From contig OZ022240.1 of NCBI GenBank assembly GCA_963978895.1, forward strand, positions 7,917,550 through 7,981,549: a DNA stretch of 64,000 bases, given 5' to 3'. This stretch comes from Erpobdella octoculata. Taxonomy: Eukaryota > Annelida > Clitellata > Hirudinida > Erpobdellidae. The notes beneath the pieces were generated by a model. That model saw nothing but the letters and a program-made list of their open reading frames with translations. It was not told the DNA's origin and made no database searches. Below are positions 43,457 to 54,116 of this stretch, in pieces; position 1 is the first letter of the stretch, and each line of letters begins with the position of its first letter. The position numbers and the translations under genes are program-made.

Positions 43457-43601
43457 GTACACTGATATATTTTTCATATTAATTGTTTGCTATTTTATTA
43501 GTTTTTTTATCAACATTTTTGTTTTAAATTATGCTAGCAGAATTGTCCAAATATGCTTTTTACTGAAACAGGAAATTGTTTGTTATCCAATAAAATTTTA
43601 A

Positions 43602-45924
43602 TGTATGTATGTATGTATGTATGTTTGTATGTATGTATGTATGTATGTATGTATGTATGTATGTATGTATGTATGTATGTATGTATGTATGTATGTATGT
43701 ATGTATGTATGTATGTATGTATGTATGTATGTATGTATGTATGTATGTATGTATGTATGTATGTATGTATGTATGTATGTATGTATGTATGTATGTATGT
43801 ATGTATGTATGTATGTATGTATGTATGTATGTATGTATGTATGTATGTATGTATGTATGTATGTATGTATGTATGTATGTATGTATGTATGTATGTATGT
43901 ATGTATGTATGTATGTATGTATGTATGTATGTATGTATGTATGTATGTATGTATGTATGTATGTATGTATGTATGTATGTATGTATGTATGTATGTATGT
44001 ATGTATGTATGTATGTATGTATGTATGTATGTATGTATGTATGTATGTATGTATGTATGTATGTATGTATGTATGTATGTATGTATGTATGTATGTATGT
44101 ATGTATGTATGTATGTATGTATGTATGTATGTATGTATGTATGTATGTATGTATGTATGTATGTATGTATGTATGTATGTATGTATGTATGTATGTATGT
44201 ATGTATGTATGTATGTATGTATGTATGTATGTATGTATGTATGTATGTATGTATGTATGTATGTATGTATGTATGTATGTATGTATGTATGTATGTATGT
44301 ATGTATGTATGTATGTATGTATGTATGTATGTATGTATGTATGTATGTATGTATGTATGTATGTATGTATGTATGTATGTATGTATGTATGTATGTATGT
44401 ATGTATGTATGTATGTATGTATGTATGTATGTATGTATGTATGTATGTATGTATGTATGTATGTATGTATGTATGTATGTATGTATGTATGTATGTATGT
44501 ATGTATGTATGTATGTATGTATGTATGTATGTATGTATGTATGTATGTATGTATGTATGTATGTATGTATGTATGTATGTATGTATGTATGTATGTATGT
44601 ATGTATGTATGTATGTATGTATGTATGTATGTATGTATGTATGTATGTATGTATGTATGTATGTATGTATGTATGTATGTATGTATGTATGTATGTATGT
44701 ATGTATGTATGTATGTATGTATGTATGTATGTATGTATGTATGTATGTATGTATGTATGTATGTATGTATGTATGTATGTATGTATGTATGTATGTATGT
44801 ATGTATGTATGTATGTATGTATGTATGTATGTATGTATGTATGTATGTATGTATGTATGTATGTATGTATGTATGTATGTATGTATGTATGTATGTATGT
44901 ATGTATGTATGTATGTATGTATGTATGTATGTATGTATGTATGTATGTATGTATGTATGTATGTATGTATGTATGTATGTATGTATGTATGTATGTATGT
45001 ATGTATGTATGTATGTATGTATGTATGTATGTATGTATGTATGTATGTATGTATGTATGTATGTATGTATGTATGTATGTATGTATGTATGTATGTATGT
45101 ATGTATGTATGTATGTATGTATGTATGTATGTATGTATGTATGTATGTATGTATGTATGTATGTATGTATGTATGTATGTATGTATGTATGTATGTATGT
45201 ATGTATGTATGTATGTATGTATGTATGTATGTATGTATGTATGTATGTATGTATGTATGTATGTATGTATGTATGTATGTATGTATGTATGTATGTATGT
45301 ATGTATGTATGTATGTATGTATGTATGTATGTATGTATGTATGTATGTATGTATGTATGTATGTATGTATGTATGTATGTATGTATGTATGTATGTATGT
45401 ATGTATGTATGTATGTATGTATGTATGTATGTATGTATGTATGTATGTATGTATGTATGTATGTATGTATGTATGTATGTATGTATGTATGTATGTATGT
45501 ATGTATGTATGTATGTATGTATGTATGTATGTATGTATGTATGTATGTATGTATGTATGTATGTATGTATGTATGTATGTATGTATGTATGTATGTATGT
45601 ATGTATGTATGTATGTATGTATGTATGTATGTATGTATGTATGTATGTATGTATGTATGTATGTATGTATGTATGTATGTATGTATGTATGTATGTATGT
45701 ATGTATGTATGTATGTATGTATGTATGTATGTATGTATGTATGTATGTATGTATGTATGTATGTATGTATGTATGTATGTATGTATGTATGTATGTATGT
45801 ATGTATGTATGTATGTATGTATGTATGTATGTATGTATGTATGTATGTATGTATGTATGTATGTATGTATGTATGTATGTATGTATGTATGTATGTATGT
45901 ATGTATGTATGTATGTATGTATGT
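43602..45924. repeat. (ATGT)n array, copy 2, 2.3 kb
   Basis: Almost pure ATGT for about 2.3 kb with one TTGT near its left end. It takes the place of both copy 1 blocks and the 270-bp LINE fragment between them. Long ORFs of poly-MYVC and poly-IHTY run through it in several frames because the unit is 4 bp and lacks stop codons; they are not genes. Confidence 0.98.
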
Positions 45925-45925
45925 A

Positions 45926-48471
45926 TTTGGGATGTCACGGGTAGTACTTTTTGGAGTTTTCGGGTTCGGGTTCGGCTTTGTGAAACTAAAGTTTTCGGGT
46001 TCGGGTTTGTGAAACTAGACTGTTCGGGTTCGGGTTTGTAAAACTCTAGTTTTCGGGTTCGAGTTTGTGAAACTCATGTTTTCGGGTTCGGGTTCGGGTT
46101 CGGGTTTGTAGTTTTCCAAAAACCGGGTTCGGGTTCGGGTACTGGCTTATGATTTCAAATTCCTGGATTGATTTTAAATTTACCTAGTGTATATAAATAT
46201 AAAAACGAGAGCGATCAATTCATCCATTGGACATTACACGTATTGGATAAACTCTAGCAAATTATTTTTTAGCTTTCCAAATAATGTGATTTCTTTGGCC
46301 GAAGGAGGCTTAATTATTTTAGTTCGTTCGCGGCTCGGGCCGGCCTGATAATCAAACGGATTAGTGGTCTAGCTTACACAATCACTAATAAAATGACGTA
46401 TTTGTGTCATTTGTTACGCAAAGGTGATAATACAAAACAGCTCGCGATTAGTATAATATGTTACGTCAAGATCACATGCTGCAAGTACTCCAAAGTATGC
46501 TAAAGGACTGGAATATTGAAAAATCTAAGGTTTGTTTCGAGATCTTGCGCTCTATATTATGGTAATTACGTGACATTATGTACCTACTTTATATTTTTAT
46601 ATAGGTTCATGTTGTATTACGCGACGGTGGTACAAATATTGTAAAAGCAATGAACGATGGCGAATTCAGTAGTGCAAGTTGTGCGGCACATGTCCTGAAT
46701 TTAATAGTTAAAAAAGGTAAAAATTAAACCTAACATCAAATAAAGTAATAATTGCAATGTGCTCAAAAATTACGTTACATTACCATTTAGCTTTGGAAGA
46801 ACAACCAAACATTCAGGAACTTCTTACCTCTTGTAGAAAAGTTGCAGGATTTTTTTAACAGAAGTGACATTGCTCGGAAAAGATTAAAATTAATTCAGAA
46901 AGATGAAAAACTAGCAGAACTTCGCTTGATTCAAGTATGAAAGTACAACTTATTGAGTTTAATTAGAATTTTTCAAACAATGATCCGTTAACTTTTAGGA
47001 ATGCCAGACTCGGTGGAATTCAGTTTATGAAATGTTAGCTCGAATTTTGGAGTTGAGGTCTGCTTTAGTGGCTTATTCTACAAAATATGAAGGCCTTGAA
47101 GATTTTTCAGTTAACTGGAATTTGCTGCCAATGGTAATAACCACTTTGAAACCCTTTAAGACTGTTACCGAGCAAGTAAGTTGAATTTTTATGTTTACGA
47201 ACAATATACATATTTTTTAATGTAAAATGCAACTCAATTAATATTACTTTCTTTAGTTAAGTCATTCAGAAGCAACATTGGCTGATGTGATTCCACGAGT
47301 TCGTTGGCTGCGTCACAATTTTATAGAAAACAAGACGCTCTCGCGAATGGGTCCATTAATTGCTGGCATGGAAATGGAGCTGGAAAAAAGATTTGAGCAT
47401 CTTGAGCAGAAACAGTGCGTAATTCTTAAATACTCATATGGGCTTCCTTTTCCAATTGAGTTATGGACTTGCAAAACAATTTTTATTCCATAAACTTTTT
47501 TACCGTTGTTTCAGAATTTATTGTGTCGCAACAATGCTGGACCCGAGGTACAAAAACAAGGTTTTCCACAAAAATTCGACTCTGGCTGTTGCGACAGAAC
47601 ATATAAAGGCTTTTCTGGATGATGTTGCGCCAGTGGATCAAGTTTTCGAAAATCCTGCAAAACGTCGAAAACTTGATCCAAAAGAAAATGAGAATTGGCT
47701 CTCTTTCATTAGTCAAAGCAGTGATGAAGAGAGCAATTCCATAGCTGCAATCCCAAATAAAATTGAAGAGGTAATTTACACCTCAACACTTTTTAAAATT
47801 TTATAATTTGAACTAAATTGCTTCTATTAAGCAAAAATTTAAATTTTAATCGTAGGAAATTGAGAATTTTTTGAAGAGAAAAAGGATCAATTTAGATGAA
47901 GACCCTCTTTTGTCGTGGAAAGAGAACAAAACAAACTTTCCAAACTTAGCGGTGATCGCTAAACGATACTTGGCGGCCCCAGCTACCAGCGTTCCGTCGG
48001 AACAGTTGTTCAGTGGTGCTGCCATCATTTATGAGCCGCTAAGAAACCGATTATCAGGCAAGACAGCAGAAAAACTGTTGTTTATGAAGTACAACTTGCC
48101 TGAAATCGGTTCCTAATACTATTTCAGTTTTTAAATAAACTAGAAAAGTTATGAAAACTCTGTTTGTGTTGCTATTTGTAAAATATTATTTTCAGTAAAG
48201 TAAATATTTATTTACTACAAAAATTTATTTGTTCACAACTCCGAGTTCGGGTATTAGGCTTATCAATTTTCGGGTTCGGGTATCAAGTTTTCACATTTTC
48301 GGGTTTGAGTTCGGGTTTCAAGTTTTCTCATTTTCGGGTTCGGGTTCGGGTATCAAGTTTTCACATTTTCGGGTTCGGGTATCAAATTTTCACATTTTCG
48401 GGTTCGAGTTCGGGTATCAGAAAAAGACCGGGTAGTACCGAACTCGGGTTCGGGTACCCGTGACATCCCTA
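45926..48471 (+). mobile_element. hAT with TTCGGG-rich ends, copy 2, nearly complete
   Basis: Ends GGGATGTCACGGGTA / TACCCGTGACATCCC, inserted in the ATGT array (TATGTATT on one side, GTATGTAT on the other). Subterminal TTCGGG arrays lie at 45955-46140 and 48240-48460. It carries a multi-exon transposase without its N-terminal BED finger. Confidence 0.88.
46458..48116 (+). pseudogene. hAT (ZBED-like) transposase, N-terminally truncated
   Basis: Exons separated by short GT-AG introns: 46458-46529, 46605-46716, from 46791, then from about 47000, 47250, 47515 and 47857 to the stop at 48116. They encode VHVVLRDGGTNIVKAM and SCAAHVLNLIVKKG (RNase H-fold region), ECQTRWNSVYEMLARI (the classic hAT TRWNS motif), VATMLDPRYKNKVF, and the dimerisation region PATSVPSEQLFSGAA with RNRLSGKTAEKLLFMKYNL. 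Matches ZBED1/ZBED4-type transposases. No BED finger is found upstream. In copy 1 only the first two exons survive. Confidence 0.85.
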
Positions 48472-48491
48472 GTATGTATGTATGTATGTAT

Positions 48492-48598
48492 GTTTTTTTA
48501 TCAACATTTTTGTTTTAAATTATGCTAGCAGAATTGTCCAAATATGCTTTTTACTGAAACAGGAAATTGTTTGTTATCCAATAAAATTTTAATATTTG

Positions 48599-48631
<33 letters not shown>

Positions 48632-48690
48632 TTGTATGTATGTATGTATTTATGTGTGTATGTATGTATGTATGTATGTATGTGTGTGTG
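48492..48690. repeat. 104-bp repeat and short ATGT array, right side, copy 2
   Basis: Counterpart of 22232-22425, slightly longer in ATGT units. Confidence 0.75.
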
Positions 48691-49335
48691 TGTGCACTTC
48701 TGAAGAGCTTTTCTGTGGAGGTCATCAGAAGAAAACCCCCCCTCGAGCAAACGTTTCGGCTCTTTAATTTCTTGACGTTCTAAGGGGGCCGAGCCACGTT
48801 CGACGGTCGAACGTCCTCCGGCAGAAAATGTCTTTGTTCTTTTCCGACATCGAATTTCTATCATTCCTTGCATCGTGGCAGATATTTATCATGCAAATAA
48901 ACTCGCGACGTTAAAGAAATTCAGACTATTCAAGTGAGAAAACCTTCGACGACATAACGGCTTCGCTTTCGTAGCGGTACTTAATATCGCCACGTAAACA
49001 AAGACGAAGCAATTCTATTCTTGCGGAGAGGAGAGAGCGGCTTCTAAATTTGGAAAATCTTCTTTTTTCTCTCTTTGAGACCAAATCCAGAATGAAGCCG
49101 ATTCTGCTGCTTCAGAAATCTGTTTAATTGCACGGGTCCGCTCTCTGTTAGACATGCCCAGGGCCCGCAGCAACTTTAGCAAAGATTTACCAACCAAACC
49201 GCGTGCTCCGACTTCAATAGCAAAATGCTCAGCTCTTGAGCCATTTGCTTCCAAATCCAACACCAATTCTCTGTATTTTTCTAATTTCATGATGTTACTG
49301 GCCTCCATGTTGCTTTCCCAAGGCACTGTCAACTC
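48691..49335 (-). mobile_element. LINE endonuclease-like remnant, copy 2, 3' half
   Basis: Counterpart of 22426-23044. The frame from ELTVPWE through LEKYRELV to the stop at 49015, plus the 3' UTR, is present. It is cut at 49335 by the Gypsy 2 insertion, the other part resuming at 53756. Confidence 0.6.
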
Positions 49336-49499
49336 TGTAACAACGCGTTAAAACAAGTTGTTTATTGAAACACTAAGTACGAACAAATACGAATACGTTA
49401 TAGTCGAGTCCAAACAAGCAAACTCTAACAAAAGGAAAGAAAGGAAACATGCGCTTCCCCAAAGATACTAAAACTCCTAGCGATGTGCAATATGTTACA
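49336..49499 (-). repeat. Gypsy 2 LTR (3' LTR of the minus-strand element)
   Basis: 164 bp, begins TGTAACAACGCG and ends AATATGTTACA as read on the plus strand; the polypurine tract complement follows at 49500-49510. Confidence 0.95.
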
Positions 49500-49522
49500 C
49501 CTCCCCTTTTGAGGAGAAAATG

Positions 49523-52500
49523 TTAACCAGTGACATAATCTTTAAATCTGACAGGTGGCCTGATAGTTCGACCCGACGATGTTCTTAGGCACGACCTTAA
49601 TGGCGTCAGTACAGGTGGCCTGTCAATTCTGGCTGGAGATTGTGCCAGTGCCGTTGGTTGTTGAGCAGATGGTGATGTTCCAGGCATTACATCTTCATCG
49701 ATGTAGAGATCACAGTTTGGTGGACGTTCACGGGTCTTTATGAGGTCACGCCGATTGCGTCTCAGACGAGTTCCTTCATCGGTGATTATGTTGTACGACC
49801 GAGGCGACGAGTGGGCCGCAACAACTTTCGCAGCTTGCCATGCCTGTCCATTGTGCACGCGCACCGCATGGCCCGGCTGCAGTGGCTTTAGAGGTCGAGT
49901 TCCTTGGTCGTGATAGTACTCCTGACGATACTTTCGATTTTCCATGTCACGACGCACAGAATCAGAGGCCGACGCTGTTGGTAAGGCTGGTACTCTCGAG
50001 CGAAGAGAACGGTTGAACATCAGTTCAGCTGGACTGTAATCACTTCCTGCGATCGGTGCATTTCTATATTGCAGAAGCGCAATAGTAACATCCTGGTTGC
50101 TGTCGGAGGTCTTGCGCATCAGTTGTTTGACGGTCTGCACGAATCGCTCAACTTGACCGTTCGACTTTGGATAGAGCGGACTGGACGTGACTATCTGGAA
50201 GTCCCAGGACTCAGAGAATTGACGCATGGTGAAACTGTTGAACGGGTTGTTGTCTGCCATCAATGTCTCTGGTATGCCATACCGTGCAAATATGTCTTTC
50301 AGATGCTTGATTACACAGTCTGCTGACTTGCTGGCTATTTGAATGAATTCTGGAAACTTGGTGAAGTAGTCAACCACTAGCAAGTAGTCTTTACCGTGCA
50401 GCGTGAAGATGTCAACGCCAACTTTCTGGTATGGTCTCTGTGGAACCGGGTGCGCAATCATAGGCTCGGAAGCCTGACGATTTCGGTAGGTGTTGCATGT
50501 CGGACATCGGCCCACAGTGTTTTCAATGTCCCGATTGATACCTGGCCAGAACACAGCAGCACGTGCAAGGGCTTTGCATTTATCCATCCCCAAATGCCCT
50601 TCGTGAATGCGAAACAGAATGTCCTTCCGCATTCCAGTTGGGATGACCAATCTGTTGGTGTATAGAATCAGTCCGTTTTGTTCGTACAACTCACTCGCGA
50701 GAGCACGAAACTGACGCAGGTTGCCCGACAGTTTAGAGTCATCCGATGGAAAACCACTTTGAATATGCTTACGAAGCAATTGCATTTCTTCGTCCCGTGC
50801 ACACTCTGTACGGATCTTGTCAAGCCTGGAGTTGCTGACTGGAGCATCTGCGATGATGGTGTTGATTGAGACGACTGTATCCTCTGCTATCTCTCTCTCT
50901 ACTGTCGATGGAGGCTCTTTATTTAGGTAGCTGCGCGACAAAGTGTCTGCGATGAACATGTCTTTTCCCGGTGTGTACTGTACGTTGATGTTGTACTCGA
51001 GCAGACGAAGAAGCATTCTCTGTAGTCGAGGTGTTGTTGCCGCAATCGATTTCTGAAAGATAGCCTCGAGTGGCTTGTGGTCGCTCTGAACGACTACACG
51101 GCGACCGTAGATGTATTGATGAAACTTGATGCAGGCGAACACAATTGCCAGTAGCTCTTTCTCTATTTGAGCATAGCGCGTCTCTGCATCTGTCAATGCC
51201 CGTGACGCAAATTCTATTGGCTTGCCGTTCTGCATCAAACAAGATCCCAGACCTGTAGATGAAGCATCTGTTTGAACAACGACAGGCATTGAAGGATCGA
51301 AGAATTGTAGAACAGGGGCTGATGTGACGGCTTGCTTAATTGTGTTGAACGCTCGTTCGTGGTGTGACGTCCATGTCCAGCTTACATCCTTACGAAGCAA
51401 CTGACGTAGAGGAGCGGTTAGATCAGTAAGATGCGGAACGAACTTGGACAGATATGTCACCATACCTTGGAGTCGATGTAGTTCTTTGGCATCAGCTGGT
51501 GTGCGCATGTCAGAGATTGCCTTGACTTTCTCTTCATCGGGTCGGACGCCTTCAGGTGTGAGCACATGACCTATGTACTTGCACTCTTGAACACGCAGCT
51601 GGATTTTGTTTTTGCTAAAACGAACACCCTTCATCCGCGCTCGTTCGAACACCATACGCAGTGTTTTTTTGTGTTGTTCATCCGATTCAGCAGCGATGAG
51701 TAAGTCGTCAAATATGATGAATACGTCTGGAATGTCACCAAAAATTTCGTTTGCTTTTTTCTGGAACACTTCTGGTGCACTAGAAATTCCAAATGGAAGG
51801 CGGGTGTACGAATAACGACCGAAAATTGAATTAAACGTACACAATTTGGAACTCTCCTCATCTAGACGAATGTGCCAGAATCCGTCCTTCATGTCGATGA
51901 CGCTGAAAATTCGTTTTCCATGCAGCTTTGGTGCTATGTCGGAAAACGTCGGAATAATGAAGTGCTCCCGTTTGATTGCCCGGTTCAGATCTTTCGGGTC
52001 CAAGCAGATTCGAAGTTGACCGTTTGACTTCTGAACCACCACAAGAGAGCTCACCCAGTCGGTTGGTTCATCACGCTTGATAAGAACACCTTTCTCGACC
52101 ATCTGATCGAGCAGTTGTTTCAGTTTTGGTTGCAAGGAGAGCGCAACGCGACGAGGTGGATGAATGACCGATTGTGCTGATTTATCTACCGTGATGTGAT
52201 GTTTACCTGGAAATTCTCCGATGCCAGAAAAAATATCAGCAAACTCCGTCAATAGATCTGAATCGGCGTTTTTAGATGGTGTGACCGAGCTGACATTGTC
52301 GATGCGCTTGATTAAATCTAGCTTTATACAGGTGGGCAGACCGACGATGACGGGCGCTTCATGGTTGACAATGTAGAAGTCGGTGTTGAAAAATTGGCCC
52401 TTGTATGTGATCTTCAGCTTAGCGACGCCTCGCGGTTGGGCTGGAGGAGCATCAGTGTATCCGGAGAGTAGTTCAGATGTTGGGCGGATATCGCTGAGAT

Positions 52501-53518
52501 ATCGAAGCGATGTGTACGTGCTGAAGGACATGCAGTTTGCTTCTGCTCCCGAGTCGAGCTTGCAGTTTAAGTCTGTAGAGTTTATTTTAAGCATTTTCAT
52601 CCAGGTCCTTGTTGTTGAATGCACCCGAACACTGTTGATGTAGACGCTGCCAGACGACCCGACTGGTGATGGCTGTTCGCAGACCTCGTGGATGGCTCGT
52701 TGTTTACGTTGTGTTGACTTCGATCTTGACCGCAGCTGCCGTCCCGTTGTGATACAGTACTTCTCAAAGTGTCCTAGTTTATGGCATGCGCGGCACTCGA
52801 CATTCTTCGCGCGACACTCACCGGACGCATGTGAGCGGCCGCAGTTGCGACAGGACGACTTGGTGTTGTTGTATGCCGATGTTGTGAGCTGTGCAGGATG
52901 GTTGTGATGTTTCAACTTGCCTTGTCGCTGCACCGCGCATACATTGGAAGTCGATACCGGTGCCATTGTTCTTTGTTCCACGTTGAAGGTTTTGATTTGC
53001 TCTTTTGTCGCCTCTGCAGCTCGACAGATGGCGATTGTTTTAGCCAACGTCAGGTCGGTTTCACGCAGTAATCGTTCTTTTAAGCGAGCGTCTTGGCACG
53101 TAAAGACAATGTGATCACGTATCATGTTGTCCTCCTCCTTAAAATCGCAGTTCTTCGCCAGATGACGCTGGCGAGTGACGTACTGGTCGATTGACTCACC
53201 TATGGAGAGGATGTGCTGCCAAAATACGTACCGCTCGTAGACCACGTTACGGAGCGGTGTAAAATAGTCCCTGAATTTTAAGAGAACGTCATCGAACGAC
53301 TCCGCAGACTCGTCTTCTTCGTATTTGAACATCTCGTAGATTTTGACGGCATCGTCGCCGATTGTCGTTAAAAGCATGGCCAGCTTCGTGGCATCCTGTT
53401 TTACGTCGGCGCCGATCGCGACTAAAAACCATTTGAACTTCTTTTCGAATGACGACCATTCAGCGGCCAGATTCGGATTATCGAGCCGCAACGGTGCCGG
53501 TGGTCGAAAAGCGTCCAT
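49523..53518 (-). CDS. Gypsy 2 gag-pol polyprotein (1331 aa)
   Basis: One uninterrupted frame. Approximate domains: gag capsid 1-190; zinc knuckles CRNCGRSHASGEC and CRACHKLGHFEKYC at 223-255; aspartic protease CKLDSGAEAN near 320; reverse transcriptase about 455-640 with FSVIDMKDGFWHI, LPFGISSAPEVFQ and catalytic IFDD at 602-605 (Tyr of YxDD replaced by Ile, as in some metazoan Gypsy lineages); RNase H from VQTDASSTGLG (749) to ADTLSRS; integrase HHCC finger 970-1010; DDE residues Asp1036, Asp1089 and Glu1124; basic C-tail. Gag and pol are fused in one frame without a shift or stop, which is less common than a -1 frameshift. The start at 53518 lies about 60 bp inside the primer-binding site. 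Confidence 0.95.
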   Translation of the reverse strand: MDAFRPPAPLRLDNPNLAAEWSSFEKKFKWFLVAIGADVKQDATKLAMLLTTIGDDAVKIYEMFKYEEDESAESFDDVLLKFRDYFTPLRNVVYERYVFWQHILSIGESIDQYVTRQRHLAKNCDFKEEDNMIRDHIVFTCQDARLKERLLRETDLTLAKTIAICRAAEATKEQIKTFNVEQRTMAPVSTSNVCAVQRQGKLKHHNHPAQLTTSAYNNTKSSCRNCGRSHASGECRAKNVECRACHKLGHFEKYCITTGRQLRSRSKSTQRKQRAIHEVCEQPSPVGSSGSVYINSVRVHSTTRTWMKMLKINSTDLNCKLDSGAEANCMSFSTYTSLRYLSDIRPTSELLSGYTDAPPAQPRGVAKLKITYKGQFFNTDFYIVNHEAPVIVGLPTCIKLDLIKRIDNVSSVTPSKNADSDLLTEFADIFSGIGEFPGKHHITVDKSAQSVIHPPRRVALSLQPKLKQLLDQMVEKGVLIKRDEPTDWVSSLVVVQKSNGQLRICLDPKDLNRAIKREHFIIPTFSDIAPKLHGKRIFSVIDMKDGFWHIRLDEESSKLCTFNSIFGRYSYTRLPFGISSAPEVFQKKANEIFGDIPDVFIIFDDLLIAAESDEQHKKTLRMVFERARMKGVRFSKNKIQLRVQECKYIGHVLTPEGVRPDEEKVKAISDMRTPADAKELHRLQGMVTYLSKFVPHLTDLTAPLRQLLRKDVSWTWTSHHERAFNTIKQAVTSAPVLQFFDPSMPVVVQTDASSTGLGSCLMQNGKPIEFASRALTDAETRYAQIEKELLAIVFACIKFHQYIYGRRVVVQSDHKPLEAIFQKSIAATTPRLQRMLLRLLEYNINVQYTPGKDMFIADTLSRSYLNKEPPSTVEREIAEDTVVSINTIIADAPVSNSRLDKIRTECARDEEMQLLRKHIQSGFPSDDSKLSGNLRQFRALASELYEQNGLILYTNRLVIPTGMRKDILFRIHEGHLGMDKCKALARAAVFWPGINRDIENTVGRCPTCNTYRNRQASEPMIAHPVPQRPYQKVGVDIFTLHGKDYLLVVDYFTKFPEFIQIASKSADCVIKHLKDIFARYGIPETLMADNNPFNSFTMRQFSESWDFQIVTSSPLYPKSNGQVERFVQTVKQLMRKTSDSNQDVTIALLQYRNAPIAGSDYSPAELMFNRSLRSRVPALPTASASDSVRRDMENRKYRQEYYHDQGTRPLKPLQPGHAVRVHNGQAWQAAKVVAAHSSPRSYNIITDEGTRLRRNRRDLIKTRERPPNCDLYIDEDVMPGTSPSAQQPTALAQSPARIDRPPVLTPLRSCLRTSSGRTIRPPVRFKDYVTG

Positions 53519-53591
53519 GTTCGATGTTGATTACGTTGTTGTTGTTGGTTACGATAGAAACTCTGATGTAGATTCTATGTCGACTGCGCCA

Positions 53592-53755
53592 TGTAACAAC
53601 GCGTTAAAACAAGTTGTTTATTGAAACACTAAGTACGAACAAATACGAATACGTTATAGTCGAGTCCAAACAAGCAAACTCTAACAAAAGGAAAGAAAGG
53701 AAGCATGCGCTTCCCCAAAGATACTAAAACTCCTAGCGATGTGCAATATGTTACA
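53592..53755 (-). repeat. Gypsy 2 LTR (5' LTR of the minus-strand element)
   Basis: 164 bp, one mismatch to 49336-49499. The serine-tRNA-like primer-binding site complement lies immediately left at 53579-53591. Confidence 0.95.
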
Positions 53756-54114
53756 AACTCGATGAGAAGAAATGTCTTGGCCAGACTCGAAAAAACAACT
53801 ATGTCTGGCCTTTTTCCACTTTCCTTTATTGAAACTGGGAAGCACTTTTCCGTTTTCAGATCGGCAGAGACCCTCCAGTCGTTCGCCGCATGGAAAACAT
53901 TCTCTCCTTCCGTGAGGGTTCTTTTTGGGCGATTTAGCTGCGGCAATCCCTCTCTCAAAAAATAAATCTTCCTCCTAGGTTTCACCTCCATTGAGTTGGC
54001 TTTTCGGCAGGCCTCTTTTACAAATCCCAGCAGCTTTTGGAGAAAAAGGTTGTGGCGCCACGTGTATCTACCATGAGAAAGAGAATAGGAGCAGGAGGAA
54101 AGAATATGAATCAA
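53756..54114 (-). mobile_element. LINE endonuclease-like remnant, copy 2, 5' half
   Basis: Continues the ORF interrupted by Gypsy 2: MIHILSSCSYSLSHGRYTWR at 54114 down to the RPDIVVFSSLAKTFLLIE segment, where the LTR begins. Joins to 49335 across the AACTC duplication. Confidence 0.6.
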
Positions 54115-54116
54115 TC

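Larger units (their letters stand above)
49336..53755 (-). mobile_element. Ty3/Gypsy LTR retrotransposon 2, full-length, only in copy 2
   Basis: LTRs 49336-49499 and 53592-53755, both 164 bp, differ at one base (near 49447 / 53703). TG...CA ends and a 5-bp duplication AACTC (49331-49335, 53756-53760). The primer-binding site reads TGGCGCAGTCGAC on the minus strand, right beside the upstream LTR; a polypurine tract AAAAGGGGAG precedes the other. A single ORF fills the interior. Copy 1 has the uninterrupted target at 23055. The near-identical LTRs and open frame indicate recent insertion. No envelope frame. Confidence 0.96.

Noticed and set aside
43553..46041. Open frames of 780-820 codons (poly-MYVC, poly-IHTY)
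   Set aside because: They are translations of an (ATGT)n array, open on both strands because the 4-bp unit has no stop codon.
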